Shown piece after piece: positions 11,607 through 24,000 of a stretch of DNA of 64,000 nt. A model generated the notes under the pieces. The model saw only the letters and a list, made by a program, of their open reading frames with translations. It made no database searches and was not told the origin of the DNA. Position 1 is the first letter of the stretch, and every line of letters starts with the position of its first letter. Made by a program: the position numbers and the translations under genes. This stretch comes from Hexactinellida sp. DTS-2022 (taxonomy: Eukaryota; Porifera; Hexactinellida), in assembly GCA_028753945.1 (NCBI GenBank), contig JAPNXP010000007.1, positions 992,001 through 1,056,000 of the forward strand, read 5' to 3'.

Positions 11607-12854
11607 TCAAAATATTTTTAGTCCAAATTTGTTGTTTTGGGATACACAAATAAGTTTGTTGTTGTTGATTGCTATGCCAGTAGGGCAGTGAAACAATCCA
11701 GCTTCATGTCCTTCTTTCCCTATGGTGTGTAGTAGGTCTCCTTCGGGAGAGAATACCTTGATATTGTGTCTGTTATAGTCGCTAATGACGATGTTATTGC
11801 GTCCGTCAAAACAGAAGAATAATGGGCGTTTCACTTGCATTCCTATTCCTCTGGCAACTAGGGAGCGGGACTTCTCTCCAGATAGTGTAAACACGTGGAT
11901 ACAGGGATTGTCTTTACAGCTTAATACAAACATTTCATTCTTTGTGAACTTAACATCAACAGGTTCTGTCATAGTTTGATGTCGTAGCGAGCCTTGGAAA
12001 GCTAGATCTAGTGACAGGATTTGGATTCTGTTGTTGGATTGATCTGCCACGTAGAGGCGTTGATTGGGAGAGATGGCGAGTTGTCTCGGACAATTGAATT
12101 CTTCATTTCCAGATCCTCTCTTCCCTACTCGCTTTACCATTTTGAGATCTGGAAGCTTAAATAGGAAGATAGCTTGTTGTGTTATGTCGGTGACATAAAT
12201 GCTATCCTGATGGATCAATATGCCCCATGGCCTTATCAGGTATTGATGGCTGAATTTGTTGAGATAGTCTCCTGTCTCAGAGAATATTTGGATTCTTTTG
12301 TTGCTCATTTCCGCCACATAAATGTGTCCGGATTCCGTATCGATTGAGACACCTCTTGGACTGTTAAACTCTCCAGAAGCTCTTCCTAATTTCCCAACAG
12401 CAACAATGGGCTGTTGGAATGTGGCATAGTTTGGCATCGCTGGCACAGGAGGGATGGGAGGAGTCTCGAGTTGTAGAATCTCTCCCAGACGGGAGATACG
12501 TTCCTCTAGGTCCCGTGTGTCGCAGAAGTAGCTCACTTCTCGAGGTGGTGCTGCCACTTGCATTTCTGCCATTTTGGCTTGCAAATCTGTGACTATTTTC
12601 TCCTGAAAGGAATGCAGCAAATTGTGAGTCATTTGGCCTTCCAAAAATGCGCGGGTTTCGGTTATTTGTTGTTGCATTTGTTGTCGCGCCACCCGATTGG
12701 CTCTCATTTCCTCCCGTCTGTCCCTTAAGTCGGTCAACAGCTGGTGCCTTCTCTGCTCGAGAGAGCGTATCAACCTGTCTATCGATTCATTGATTTGTAT
12801 CGACACGGGGTCTACGATTGGCACCGAGATTAGCTCAGGTATTTGAGTCGCCAT
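11607..12854 (-). CDS. Coiled-coil/NHL-repeat protein (TRIM-NHL-like without RING)
   Basis: An intact single-exon gene of 415 aa with ATG at 12854. Residues about 20-110 are charged and heptad-like (many E, R, Q), consistent with a coiled coil. Residues about 150-415 hold roughly six NHL-type blades; recognisable are FNSPRGVSIDTESGHIYVAE with NKRIQIF, FNCPRQLAISPNQRLYVADQ with NNRIQIL, and FHCPTGIAINN near the end. NHL repeats form a beta-propeller that binds protein or RNA. TRIM-NHL proteins usually carry an N-terminal RING and B-boxes; neither cysteine pattern is present, so ligase activity is not supported. The incomplete gene at 63418 has the same architecture, which suggests an expanded local family. 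Confidence 0.92.
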   Translation of the reverse strand: MATQIPELISVPIVDPVSIQINESIDRLIRSLEQRRHQLLTDLRDRREEMRANRVARQQMQQQITETRAFLEGQMTHNLLHSFQEKIVTDLQAKMAEMQVAAPPREVSYFCDTRDLEERISRLGEILQLETPPIPPVPAMPNYATFQQPIVAVGKLGRASGEFNSPRGVSIDTESGHIYVAEMSNKRIQIFSETGDYLNKFSHQYLIRPWGILIHQDSIYVTDITQQAIFLFKLPDLKMVKRVGKRGSGNEEFNCPRQLAISPNQRLYVADQSNNRIQILSLDLAFQGSLRHQTMTEPVDVKFTKNEMFVLSCKDNPCIHVFTLSGEKSRSLVARGIGMQVKRPLFFCFDGRNNIVISDYNRHNIKVFSPEGDLLHTIGKEGHEAGLFHCPTGIAINNNKLICVSQNNKFGLKIF

Positions 12855-13273
12855 TTGTGTATATTTGAATATTTATTTGAGTATGTTTGTTAGTTTGTTT
12901 GTTTCAATTTAATCTTAATTTATACTTCTATTCAATAAATACTCTCATTTCTGAGTAACACAGTTAATATTAGTTGTGTTTGTAAGACAATACTTTACTC
13001 TGAACTTATTATTGCATATTTAGATTAGTGGCTGTATTAATTGTGGTTGTTGTTTCAATGAAATAATTAATTTCTGCAATTCCATCAAATTCCTTAGAAC
13101 CACTAAACTAAATTATTCGACTCTTTAAGGAATATTTACTTTTCAATAATAAGAGATTTTGGTTCGTTGAATATATTTAAGTTCTTCTAGGTTTACTTAA
13201 CATATCATTTTATGTAAACGTCCATTTTGAAGCATCTACTAATGTTATTATCCTGCTAGAAGCTTGAATATAC

Positions 13274-13546
13274 TCCACTCCCGCTATAACGAAGTGCTCG
13301 GGACCGTAGTTTTATTTCGTTATAACCGGAGTTCGTTATAAGCGGATTTCGTTATAACCGGAGTAAAATCAATAGCTTAGAGGCTATATGGGATTTAAAT
13401 CACTTCGTTATATGCGGAATTTCGTTATATCCATTTCGTTGTAACCGAAAGTCAATAATGAAATAAGATAGAAGAATTTCCGGACCATTGAATGACTTCG
13501 TTATAAGCAGGTACTTCGTTATATCCGACTTGGTTATAACGGGAGT
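13274..13546. mobile_element. Tigger-like MITE (ACTCCCGTTATAACG family)
   Basis: The termini are ACTCCCGCTATAACGAAG and, in reverse, GGTTATAACGGGAGTT. The interior repeats TTCGTTATAACCGGAGT motifs. Homologous over its length to 44053-44285. Non-coding. Confidence 0.8.
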
Positions 13547-14033
13547 TATCTGTACGTTATATTGGATATAGTGATAATTTTGCTGCTTTAGGTGTCCCCC
13601 CGAGCAAATCCCATACAAATATTATTGGTTATAACTTATAATGATATCATTATTGGATATAGTGATAATTTGTGCACAGATTATACAAGAATATTTGATT
13701 TTTGACCTTCCTTGGGCCCATAATTTCATATTTTACAGTTTGATAACGAATTTGATTATACTTATGAAAATCTAAGTATTGACAATGAATACAGTCATAT
13801 ATTGCTTTAGTGATATTATATATTGGATATAGTGATTATTTAGCCAAAAATCTCATTTCCATACCATTATCACTATATCCTTTATGACTGTATTCGCTTT
13901 TTAACAATTATAAACACCTTATAAGAATCAACAGAATTCATTTAACATTACAGTAGATATTCTATAGTTTTATATTTCCCGTTTATAATAGCCAACATTC
14001 TAGGGAATTAATTTGAATCGATTTAGACTAAAA

Positions 14034-14228
14034 TATACCCTCGATAATCCGAACGGGAGACAAATAATTTATTCCTAATTAAAGTGGGGAAAAATCTTAA
14101 ATATAGCTATAGCTAGTATATAATATTACTTTGTAAATATAACTAATATGTATCAGACAAGTATTTTAAGTATAAATGTTTGTTCGGATTAAAAAGGCTT
14201 GGATAAGTCGGATTATCGAGGTTCTCAT
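14034..14228. mobile_element. Tigger-like MITE, degraded
   Basis: CCCTCGATAATCCGAACGG on the left is mirrored by CGGATTATCGAGG on the right. The interior is AT-rich. The extreme ends have decayed, so the boundaries are approximate. Confidence 0.65.
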
Positions 14229-14459
14229 TTATAGATGCCTAAATAGAAAATGTATTACTGCACTAATCCAATCGAATTCATAATAGGAACAGAAAATTTT
14301 TAATCAGAGAACACCTATGTTCGGATTAGTAATATTCGCCATTACTTTGTTTCTAACAACTATTATCAAATACAGTGGATGTTATAAGAAGATCGTCGGG
14401 AACTGCATATAATGTTTTTATAACCAGCATAATTATATAGAGTATATGGCAATCGTTTT

Positions 14460-14665
14460 CCAGTAGAATGTTCGTATAACCGATATCTACTGTATAACCA
14501 GTGTTCTTATAACGTGTTCTTATATCCGATATGTTCTTATATCCAGTGTTCTTATATCCGATATCTACTGTATTACTATACTATTGGTGTTCTTATATCC
14601 GGTATGTTCTTAAACCGGTGTTCTTATAACCAGTGTTCTTATATCCGATATCTACTGTACAATCA
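14460..14665. repeat. Minisatellite of GTTCTTATATCCGATATCTAC units
   Basis: Irregular tandem copies of TGTTCTTATATCCGATATC with TACTGTAT-type spacers. The GATATC centre gives each unit partial dyad symmetry. Probably derived by repeated internal duplication of a Tigger-like MITE. Not coding. Confidence 0.7.
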
Positions 14666-14675
14666 GTATCCATTA

Positions 14676-14843
14676 CAGGGCCGTAGCCACCACAATCAAA
14701 GTGGTCAGGTTAACTTGACCAACCTGACCGAGTCGTCAGGTTAATTTGACTAACCTGACCGAGTGGTGCCATATTGGGAAAATTCAACAACCAAAAGTGG
14801 TCAGGTTGAAACCTGACCAACCTGACCAGTGGCTACGGCCCTG
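14676..14843. mobile_element. Palindromic MITE with CAGGGCCGTAGCCAC termini
   Basis: 168 bp. The left end CAGGGCCGTAGCCAC and the right end GTGGCTACGGCCCTG are exact complements. CATTA directly precedes the left end and follows the right end (14671-14675 and 14844-14848), a possible 5-bp target duplication. The interior is repeated TCAGGTTAACTTGACCAACC-like blocks. The TIR style is hAT-like, but 5 bp is short for that superfamily. Confidence 0.82.
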
Positions 14844-14964
14844 CATTAACAGCTAAAACACACATAAACAGTTAAATAGCTAGCCAAACGGATAACTAAC
14901 TACACATACACCAAATGCCAAACAATCATTGGTTATTGCATACGAACAACATCTGTAATTCATT

Positions 14965-15167
14965 CTAAGACTGTGCATACATTCGAGTCCATTGTCTGGC
15001 GGTTGCAATTGCTTTTGTCTCATTAGTTTTCCAGGCAGCCGCTACGTCGTTAGCCAATGGATCGTCAGGGTTCGGAGCGGATAATAGGTCCTGTACTGTA
15101 AGCAGTACTGTTCGTATTGTTAGAGCTGGAGTCCATTTGTCCTTTAGTGTATCCAGGCAAATGCGAC
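14965..15167 (-). CDS. UBE2N: Ubiquitin-conjugating enzyme E2 N (Ubc13), terminal exon only
   Basis: The exon follows an AG acceptor at 15169-15168 and ends at a TAG at 14965-14967. It encodes [48 protein letters not shown] and [12 protein letters not shown]. This is the conserved last exon of UBE2N and includes the active-site cysteine (in RICLD). Ubc13 with a UEV partner makes K63-linked ubiquitin chains for DNA-damage tolerance and NF-kB-type signalling. The frame is intact. The upstream exons (start codon to the LGR junction) should lie at higher coordinates, but none is recognisable in 15.2-25 kb, which is Tigger fragments and repeat array. Either one very long intron has filled with the array, or this is a separated fragment. 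Confidence 0.9.
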
Positions 15168-15227
15168 CTATAAATAGCAGTGATAAACTTATAGACTCTG
15201 TTAATAGGAACACGGATAAAGGAAATA

Positions 15228-15612
15228 TCGGTTAAGGAGTACAATGTTTAATTCCCCTAGCCTATACAAAGGCATGCAAGTTACTCTGGATAATACGAAC
15301 AAATTTAGACAGTGTTCTTATTAACAAATTATAAATAGATTACTATATAGTCAACGCAAACATGAGAAAAATCTAAAATAACAGCTGTGCCGACAGCATA
15401 TCATTTGGATGTCATTTGGAGTCGAATGTTGTGCGTAAATTGGCAATGTAAACTAAGGATAATACAGTAGACTCTCGATAATATGGATAAAGGGAAATAT
15501 CGGATGAGTACAAGGTTATTTTCCTAGCCTATATAAAGGCATGCAAGTGACTCTTGTTAATACGAATTCTGGGTAATAAGAATATATTTAGACAGTGTTC
15601 TTATTAAGAAGA
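15228..15612. mobile_element. Two Tigger-type MITE copies (partial and complete)
   Basis: 15465-15612 has CAGTAGACTCTCGATAATA at the left and a reverse GTTCTTATTAAGAAGACTACTGTA end. 15228-15325 shares the CCCTAGCCTATACAAAGGCATGCAAGT-type interior with no clean ends. The partial copy reaches to within about 60 bp of the UBE2N exon acceptor. Confidence 0.65.
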
Positions 15613-15627
15613 CTACTGTAGTTATAA

Positions 15628-15760
15628 ATAGATAAAAAATCTAAGATTACAGCTGTGCCAACATCATGTCCAATGGAGGCACTATATTTTGGTGGTTGGT
15701 TGATTAATAGTGCCTCCAAAAGAAAATGCTGTCGGCACAGCTGTAATTTTAGATTTTTTA
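15628..15760. mobile_element. Small foldback element (TTACAGCTGTGCCGACAGC family)
   Basis: The arms AAAAAATCTAAGATTACAGC and its complement flank TGTGCC..CATGT..GGAGGCACTAT and the mirrored sequence, with a short spacer TTTTGGTGGTTGGTTGATTA. Same family as 40985-41116 and as the hairpin inside each long array unit. Confidence 0.82.
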
Positions 15761-16190
15761 CTGTGCCGACTATACTATAGTATAGTGGCCCAGTTCTAAT
15801 CTTACTGCCTTGGATGTTTTTACTGTGCCGACTATACTATAGTATAGTGGCCCAGTTCTAATCTTACTGCCTTGGATTTTTACTGTGCCGACTATACTAT
15901 AGTATAGTGGCCCAGTATTGGTCTTAGTGCTTTGGTTGTTTTTTTACTGTGCCGACTATACTATAGTATAGTGGCCCAGTATTGGTCTTAGTGCCTTGGA
16001 TTTTTTCACTGTGCCGACTATACTATAGTATAGTGGCCCAGTATTGGTCTTAGTGCCTTGGATTTTTTACTGTGCCGACTATACTATAGTATAGTGGCCC
16101 AGTATTGGTCTTAGTGCCTTGGATTTTTTACTGTGCCGACTATACTATAGTATAGTGGCCCAGTATTGGTCTTAGTGCTTTGGTTTGTTT
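15760..16190. repeat. Palindromic VNTR, 7 copies
   Basis: Seven tandem copies with period 60-65 bp. Each has a variable T-run, ACTGTGCCGAC, the perfect 18-bp palindrome ACTATACTATAGTATAGT and GGCCCAGT. The tail exists in two versions: TATTGGTCTTAGTGCCTTGG and TCTAATCTTACTGCCTTGG. Variation in the length of the T-run accounts for most period differences. Confidence 0.92.
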
Positions 16191-16194
16191 TTTT

Positions 16195-17810
16195 CTCCGT
16201 GTCGCCTCCCCAGGCTAAACCATAAGTGCTAGAGCTCTGAGATTTTCAGGATAGGTGTCTGGTTGTTGATTAATGTGCACTTCGTGGCCTGATTTTTCAA
16301 TTTCGACTTGAGAAATTTTTTAACGGGACTTTTAGCTTTTTTTGTCCCACAAGAAAATAAATGCAATAACAAATTTCTTTTTTTAATCATTAGTATCAGA
16401 AAAGTATTTTGCAACTGATAGCTCTTCACGATTTTTTTAATCCGTCCTCATTTTCCTGAGAATTAGGCTCAAAGTTGCCACAATTCACCCTTAACTTTCT
16501 AAAATCGTAAATTCATTAATATTCAATTATGCAATTATTTCGTGGTTTCGATGAAGATCTACTATTTATGAATAATTCAATTAGATTCAGTGTTATTTCG
16601 ATTCAAGTTATTGTTGATATTATAATTACAATAAAGAATTATAGTACGTATATGAATAATTAATTTACATTCAATAGCTATTACTATACAAATCAATTTC
16701 TGATATCATAGTTACAATAAAGTATTATATTGTAAATGAATAATCCAATTTGATTCAATAGCTGCTACTATATAAATCGATTTCTAATACATAGTCGTAT
16801 TAAAGTTTTCTCCTATATGAAAATTCAATTTCACTCAACAGTTATTCAATTTCAGAACTATTTATGATATTCAAACAATGGATTAATGAGATGGAATTTC
16901 TATTTGTTTAAATATTTGTCTATGTGTGTGCTTGGTGCCCGAAATGTATTGGAGTGTAAGGGGGGGTTTATAACGCATTTATTTCAGTTGTAATAATTAT
17001 ATTGATTTAACTTGTGAGATCGAATAGGCTTCGATTTTCTAATTGAAAATTATGATTATATATTCCATAAAACGACAAATTATGTGAATACATTTCCTTC
17101 TTCAAGAACACTCTTAAACAATATTAATATACTGCATGTAATTAATTATAATTAACTCAGTCTATAATTGACATAATATTATATAGATGCTTCCAATTTG
17201 TTTATTAGGGAACATGGAGTGTGCGGAATTGAAATTTGGCCCAAATTAATTTTACTTAGTAAATTCAAATTGGTGTTAAATTATTAATAATTTAATTAAT
17301 ATTTATACTAATTAGCTAAATATCATTAATCTCAGAGATGATGCAAGATAGAAACAAACTTACAATTTATCAATTGATCCTTATGGCACATAACACCTCT
17401 ACAAATGTGTCTTGACACCTTGAGGTGATGATGACATCGTAAAAAAATTAGTTTTCACAATTTTGTGAAATATATAATTCGAATGGGTTGGTTGGTGGTG
17501 GGTGATCACCCAACACGCACATAGAAAATGCTGAGTCATCACCTATTATTTTCCACTGAAACTTGAATATCTTTGAGATGAAGTGAGCTAAAATGAAACT
17601 TCCAACTCACTAAGGGTCGTTACATTCCGAAACACCTATCTGAATTACTCTAACACCTTCATAGTGATGATGACATGTCGAAAAAAATCCAAAATTGCAC
17701 CTGTGCAGCAGCATGTTCCATTGGAGGCACTATTAATAAACCACCACAAAAATATAGTGCCACCAGAGGAACATGCGTCGGCACAGGCTGCAATTTTGGA
17801 TTTTTTTTTT
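16195..17810. repeat. Long array unit, type B (~1.62 kb)
   Basis: Begins CTCCGTGTCGCCTCCCC. The first ~780 bp are homologous to the type A units; the middle (about 16980-17480) is specific to type B and includes GTGGGTGATCACCCAACACG. It ends in the foldback segment around 17680-17805 (GCATGTTCCATTGGAGGCAC, mirrored). A second type B middle and end is at 38220-39055. Confidence 0.85.
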
Positions 17811-17812
17811 TT

Positions 17813-18019
17813 ACTGTGCCGACTATACTATAGTATAGTGGCCCAGTATTGGTCTTAGTGCCTTGGATGTTTTTTTGTTTTTTTACTGTGCCGACTATAC
17901 TATAGTATAGTGGCCCAGTTCTAATCTCACTGCCTTGGATGTTTTTACTGTGCCGACTATACTATAGTATAGTGGCCCAGTATTGGTCTTAGTGCTTTGG
18001 TTTGTTTGTTTTTTTTTTT
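17813..18019. repeat. Palindromic VNTR, 3 copies
   Basis: Three further copies of the ~62-bp unit with the ACTATACTATAGTATAGT palindrome and both tail versions, then a T-run leading into the next CTCCGTGTCG. Confidence 0.88.
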
Positions 18020-21000
18020 CTCCGTGTCGCCTCCCCAGGCTAAACCATAAGTGCTAGAGCTCTGAGATTTTCAGAATAGGTGTCTGGTTGTTGATTAATG
18101 TGCACTTCGTGGCCTGATTTTTCAATTTCGACTTGAGAAAATTTTTAACGGGACTTTTAGCTTTTTTTGTCCCACAAGAAAATAAATGCATTAACAAGAA
18201 ATTTTTTAGAATCATTAGTATCAGAAAAGTATTTTGCAACTGATAGCTCTTCACGATCTTTTTACTCCGTCCTCATTTTCCTGAGAATTAGGCTCAAAGT
18301 TGCCACAATTCACCCTTAACTTTCTAAAATCGTAAATTCATTAATATTCAATTATGCAATTATTTCGTGGTTTCGATGAATAACTATATTTATGAATAAT
18401 TCAATTGATTCAGTGTTATTTCGATTCAAGTTATTGTTGATATTATAATCACAATAAAGAATTCTAGTATATATGAATAACTAATTTACATTCAATAGCT
18501 ATTACTATACAAATTTATTTCTGATATCATAGTTACAATAATTTATTCTATTTATATGAATAATTCAATTTGATTCATTAGTATATAAATCGATTTCTAA
18601 TACAATAGTTGTATTAAAGTTTTCTCCTATATGAAAATTCAATTTCACTCAACAGTTATTCAATTTCAGAACGATTTCTGATATTCAAACAATGGATTAA
18701 TGAGATGGGATATCTATTTGTATAAATATTTGTCTATTTGTGTGCTTGGTGCCCGAAATGTATTAGAGTGTAAGGGGGGGGGGGGGGGGGGTTATAAATC
18801 ATTTACGTATAATGGAAATATAAACTTAATCCCATATGTCATTCAAAGTAAGCGAGTATGCTGATTTCAATTTTAAAACGATGACTGATATACAAACAAT
18901 GGATTAATGAAATGGAATATCTATTAAATGACTATTCGTCTGTGTGCGTGTTTGGTGGTCGAATTGTATTAGAGTGATAGGGGGTTATAATAGGAATATA
19001 AACTAGATCCCTTTTGTCATTCTAAGTAAACAAGTATGCTGATTTCCAATTTTAAACAGTATATTAATATTCAATGGATTAAAGCAATTTAAATTAAATT
19101 GGAAATTTGTTTACTTAACTCAACTCAACTCACATTGCTAAAATAATTAACTATTTATATCATTTATTATCTATACATAATGAATGAATGACATTAAACC
19201 CAAGATGGTTCAAGATAGAAATAATTTAAAATCAACAATGGTTCCTTTATCCCGTACAACTTGTTAAATGAGACTAAACACTATGAGGCGTTCATGACAT
19301 GGCGAAAAAAATCCAAAATTGCAGCTGTGCCGACAGCGTGTTCCTTTGGAGGCACTATCAATAAACCACCACCAAAATATAGTGCCACAAAAGGAACATG
19401 CGTCGGCACAGCTGCAATTTTGGATTTTTTTTTTCTCCGTGTCGCCTCCCCAGGCTAAACCATAAGTGCTAGAGCTCTGAGATTTTCAGAATAGGTGTCT
19501 GGTTGTTGATTAATGTGCACTTCGTGGCCTGATTTTTCAATTTCGACTTGTGAAAATTTTTAACGGGACTTTTAGCTTTTTTTGTCCCACAAGAAAATAA
19601 ATGCAATAACAAGAAAATTTTTAGAATCATTAGTATCAGAAAAGTATTTTGCAACTGATAGCTCTTCACGATCTTTTTAATCCGTCCTCATTTTCCTGAG
19701 AATTAGGCTCAAAGTTGCCACAATTGACCCTTAACTTTCTAAAATCGTAAATTCATTAATATTCAATTATGCAATTATTTCGTGGTTTCGATGAATAACT
19801 ACTATTTAATATTTATGAATAATTCAATTAGATTCAGTGTTATTTCGATTCAAGTTATTGTTGATATTATAATCACAATAAAGAATTCTAGTATATATGA
19901 ATAACTAATTTACATTCAATAGCTATTACTATACAAATCTATTTCTGATATCATAGTTACAATAATTTATTCTATTTATATGAATAATTCAATTTGATTC
20001 ATTAGTATATAAATCGATTTCTAATACAATAGTTGTATTAAAGTTTTCTCCTATATGAAAATTCAATTTCACTCAACAGTTATTCAATTTAAGAACGATT
20101 TCTGATATTCAAACAATGGATTAATGAGATGGGATATCTATTTGTATAAATATTTGTCTATTTGTGTGCTTGGTGCCCGAAATGTATTAGAGTGTAAGGG
20201 GGGGGGTTTATAAAGCATTTACGTATAATGGAAATATAAACTTAATCCCATATGTCATTCAAAGTAAGCGAGTATGCTGATTTCAATTTTAAAACGATGA
20301 CTGATATACAAACAATGGATTAATGAAATGGAATATCTATTAAATGACTATTCGTCTGTGTGCGTGTTTGGTGGTCGAATTGTATTAGAGTGATAGGGGG
20401 TTATAATAGGAATATAAACTAGATCCCTTTTGTCATTCTAAGTAAACAAGTATGCTGATTTCCAATTTTAAACAGTATATTAATATTCAATGGATTAAAG
20501 CAAATTAAATTAAATTGGAAATTTGTTTACTTAACTCAACTCAACTCACATTGCTAAAATAATTAACTATTTATATCATTTATTATCTATACATAATGAA
20601 TGAATGGCATTAAACCCAAGATGGTTCAAGATAGAAATAATTTAAAATCAACAATGGTTCCTTTGTCCCGTACAACTTGTTAAATGAGACTAAACACTAT
20701 GAGGTGTTCATGACATGGCGAAAAAAATCCAAAATTGCAGCTGTGCCACAAGCGTGTTCCTTTGGAGGCACTATCAATAAACCACCACCAAAATATAGTG
20801 CCACAAAAGGAACATGCGTCGGCACAGCTGCAATTTTGGATTTTTTTTTTTTTTTTTTTTTTCTCCGTGTCGCCTCCCCAGGCTAAACCATAAGTGCTAG
20901 AGCTCTGAGATTTTCAGAATAGGTGTCTGGTTGTTGATTAATGTGCACTTCGTGGCCTGATTTTTCAATTTCGACTTGTGAAATTTTTTAACGGGACTTT

Positions 21001-24000
21001 TAGCTTTTTTTGTCCCACAAGAAAATAAATGCAATAACAAAAAAATTTTTAGAATCATTAGTATCAGAAAAGTATTTTGCAACTGATAGCTCTTCACGAT
21101 CTTTTTAATCCGTCCTCATTTTCCTGAGAATTAGGCTCAAAGTTGCCACAATTGACCCTTAACTTTCTAAAATCGTAAATTCATTAATATTCAATTATGC
21201 AATTATTTCGTGGTTTCGATGAATAACTACTATTTAATATTTATGAATAATTCAATTAGATTCAGTGTTATTTCGATTCAAGTTATTGTTGATATTATAA
21301 TCACAATAAAGAATTCTAGTATATATGAATAACTAATTTACATTCAATAGCTATTACTATACAAATCTATTTCTGATATCATAGTTCCAATAATTTATTC
21401 TATTTATATGAATAATTCAATTTGATTCATTAGTATATAAATCGATTTCTAATACAATAGTTGTATTAAAGTTTTCTCCTATATGAAAATTCAATTTCAC
21501 TCAACAGTTATTCAATTTCAGAACGATTTCTGATATTCAAACAATGGATTAATGAGATGGGATATCTATTTGTATAAATATTTGTCTATTTGTGTGCTTG
21601 GTGCCCGAAATGTATTAGAGTGTAAGGGGGGGGGGTTTATAAAGCATTTACGTATAATGGAAATATAAACTTAATCCCATATGTCATTCAAAGTAAGCGA
21701 GTATGCTGATTTCAATTTTAAAACGATGACTGATATACAAACAATGGATTAATGAAATGGAATATCTATTAAATGACTATTCGTCTGTGTGCGTGTTTGG
21801 TGGTCGAATTGTATTAGAGTGATAGGGGGTTATAATAGGAATATAAACTAGATCCCTTTTGTCATTCTAAGTAAACAAGTATGCTGATTTCCAATTTTAA
21901 ACAGTATATTAATATTCAATGGATTAAAGCAAATTAAATTAAATTGGAAATTTGTTTACTCAACTCAACTCAACTCACATTGCTAAAATAATTAACTATT
22001 TATATCATTTATTATCTATACATAATGAATGAATGGCATTAAACCCAAGATGGTTCAAGATAGAAATAATTTAAAATCAACAATGGTTCCTTTGTCCCGT
22101 ACAACTTGTTAATGAGACTAAACACTATGAGGTGTTCATGACATGGCGAAAAAAATCCAAAATTGCAGCTGTGCCACAAGCGTGTTCCTTTGGAGGCACT
22201 ATCAATAAACCACCACCAAAATATAGTGCCACAAAAGGAACATGCGTCGGCACAGCTGCAATTTTGGATTTTTTTTTTTTCTCCGTGTCGCCTCCCCAGG
22301 CTAAACCATAAGTGCTAGAGCTCTGAGATTTTCAGGATAGGTGTCTGGTTGTTGATTAATGTGCACTTCGTGGCCTGATTTTTCAATTTCGACTTGGGAA
22401 AATTTTTAACGGGACTTTTAGCTTTTTTTGTCCCTTAAGAAAATAAAAGCAATAACAAGAAATCTTTTTGAATCATTAGTATCAGAAAAGTATTTTGCAA
22501 CTGATAGCTCTTCACGATTTTTTTAATCCGTCCTCATTTTCCTGAGAATTAGGCTCAAAGTTGCCACAATTGACCCTTAACTTTCTAAAATCGTAAATTC
22601 ATTAATATTCAATTATGCAATTATTTCGTGGTTTCGATGAATAACTACTATTTAATATTTATGAATAATTCAATTAGATTCAGTGTTATTTCGATTCAAG
22701 TTATTGTTGATATTATAATCACAATAAAGAATTCTAGTATATATGAATAACTAATTTACATTCAATAGCTATTACTATACAAATCTATTTCTGATATCAT
22801 AGTTACAATAATTTATTCTATTTATATGAATAATTCAATTTGATTCATTAGTATATAAATCGATTTCTAATACAATAGTTGTATTAAAGTTTTCTCCTAT
22901 ATGAAAATTCAATTTCACTCAACAGTTATTCAATTTCAGAACGATTTCTGATATTCAAACAATGGATTAATGAGATGGGATATCTATTTGTATAAATATT
23001 TGTCTATTTGTGTGCTTGGTGCCCGAAATGTATTAGAGTGTAAGGGGGGGGGTTTATAAAGCATTTACGTATAATGGAAATATAAACTTAATCCCATATG
23101 TCATTCAAAGTAAGCGAGTATGCTGATTTCAATTTTAAAACGATGACTGATATACAAACAATGGATTAATGAAATGGAATATCTATTAAATGACTATTCG
23201 TCTGTGTGCGTGTTTGGTGGTCGAATTGTATTAGAGTGATAGGGGGTTATAATAGGAATATAAACTAGATCCCTTTTGTCATTCTAAGTAAACAAGTATG
23301 CTGATTTCCAATTTTAAACAGTATATTAATATTTAATGGATTAAAGCAAATTAAATTAAATTGGAAATTTGTTTACTTAACTCAACTCAACTCACATTGC
23401 TAAAATAATTAACTATTTATATCATTTATTATCTATACATAATGAATGAATGGCATTAAACCCAAGATGGTTCAAGATAGAAATAATTTAAAATCAACAA
23501 TGGTTCCTTTGTCCCGTACAACTTGTTAAATGAGACTAAACACTATGAGGTGTTCATGACATGGCGAAAAAAATCCAAAATTGCAGCTGTGCCACAAGCG
23601 TGTTCCTTTGGAGGCACTATCAATAAACCACCACCAAAATATAGTGCCACAAAAGGAACATGCGTCGGCACAGCTGCAATTTTGGATTTTATTTTTTTTC
23701 TCCGTGTCGCCTCCCCAGGCTAAACCATAAGTGCTAGAGCTATGAGATTTTCAGGATAGGTGTCTGGTTGTTGATTAATGTGCACTTCGTGGCCTGATTT
23801 TTCAATTTCGACTTGGGAAAATTTTTAACGGGACTTTTAGCTTTTTTTGTCCCACAAGAAAATAAATGCAATAACAAGAAATTTTTTAGAATCATTAGTA
23901 TCAGAAAAGTATTTTGAAACTGATAGCTCTTCACGATTTTATTAATCCGTCCTCATTTTCCTGAGAATTGGGCTCAAAGTTGCCACAATTCACCCTTAAC

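Noticed and set aside
16229-16429. A 66-codon reverse-strand frame (MKSYQLQNTFLILM...) repeated in every array unit (16229, 18054, 19469, 20897, 23740, 37464).
   Set aside because: It is preserved because the units are recent copies. Indels near the middle shift residues between copies, it has no recognisable domain, and one unit (near 22.4 kb) lacks an intact version.
19261-19458. A 65-69 codon forward frame (MLNETKHYEVFMTW...) in several units.
   Set aside because: It reads through both arms of the terminal hairpin and the T-run, so its second half is the translated mirror of the first. One copy lacks the frame through a one-base deletion.
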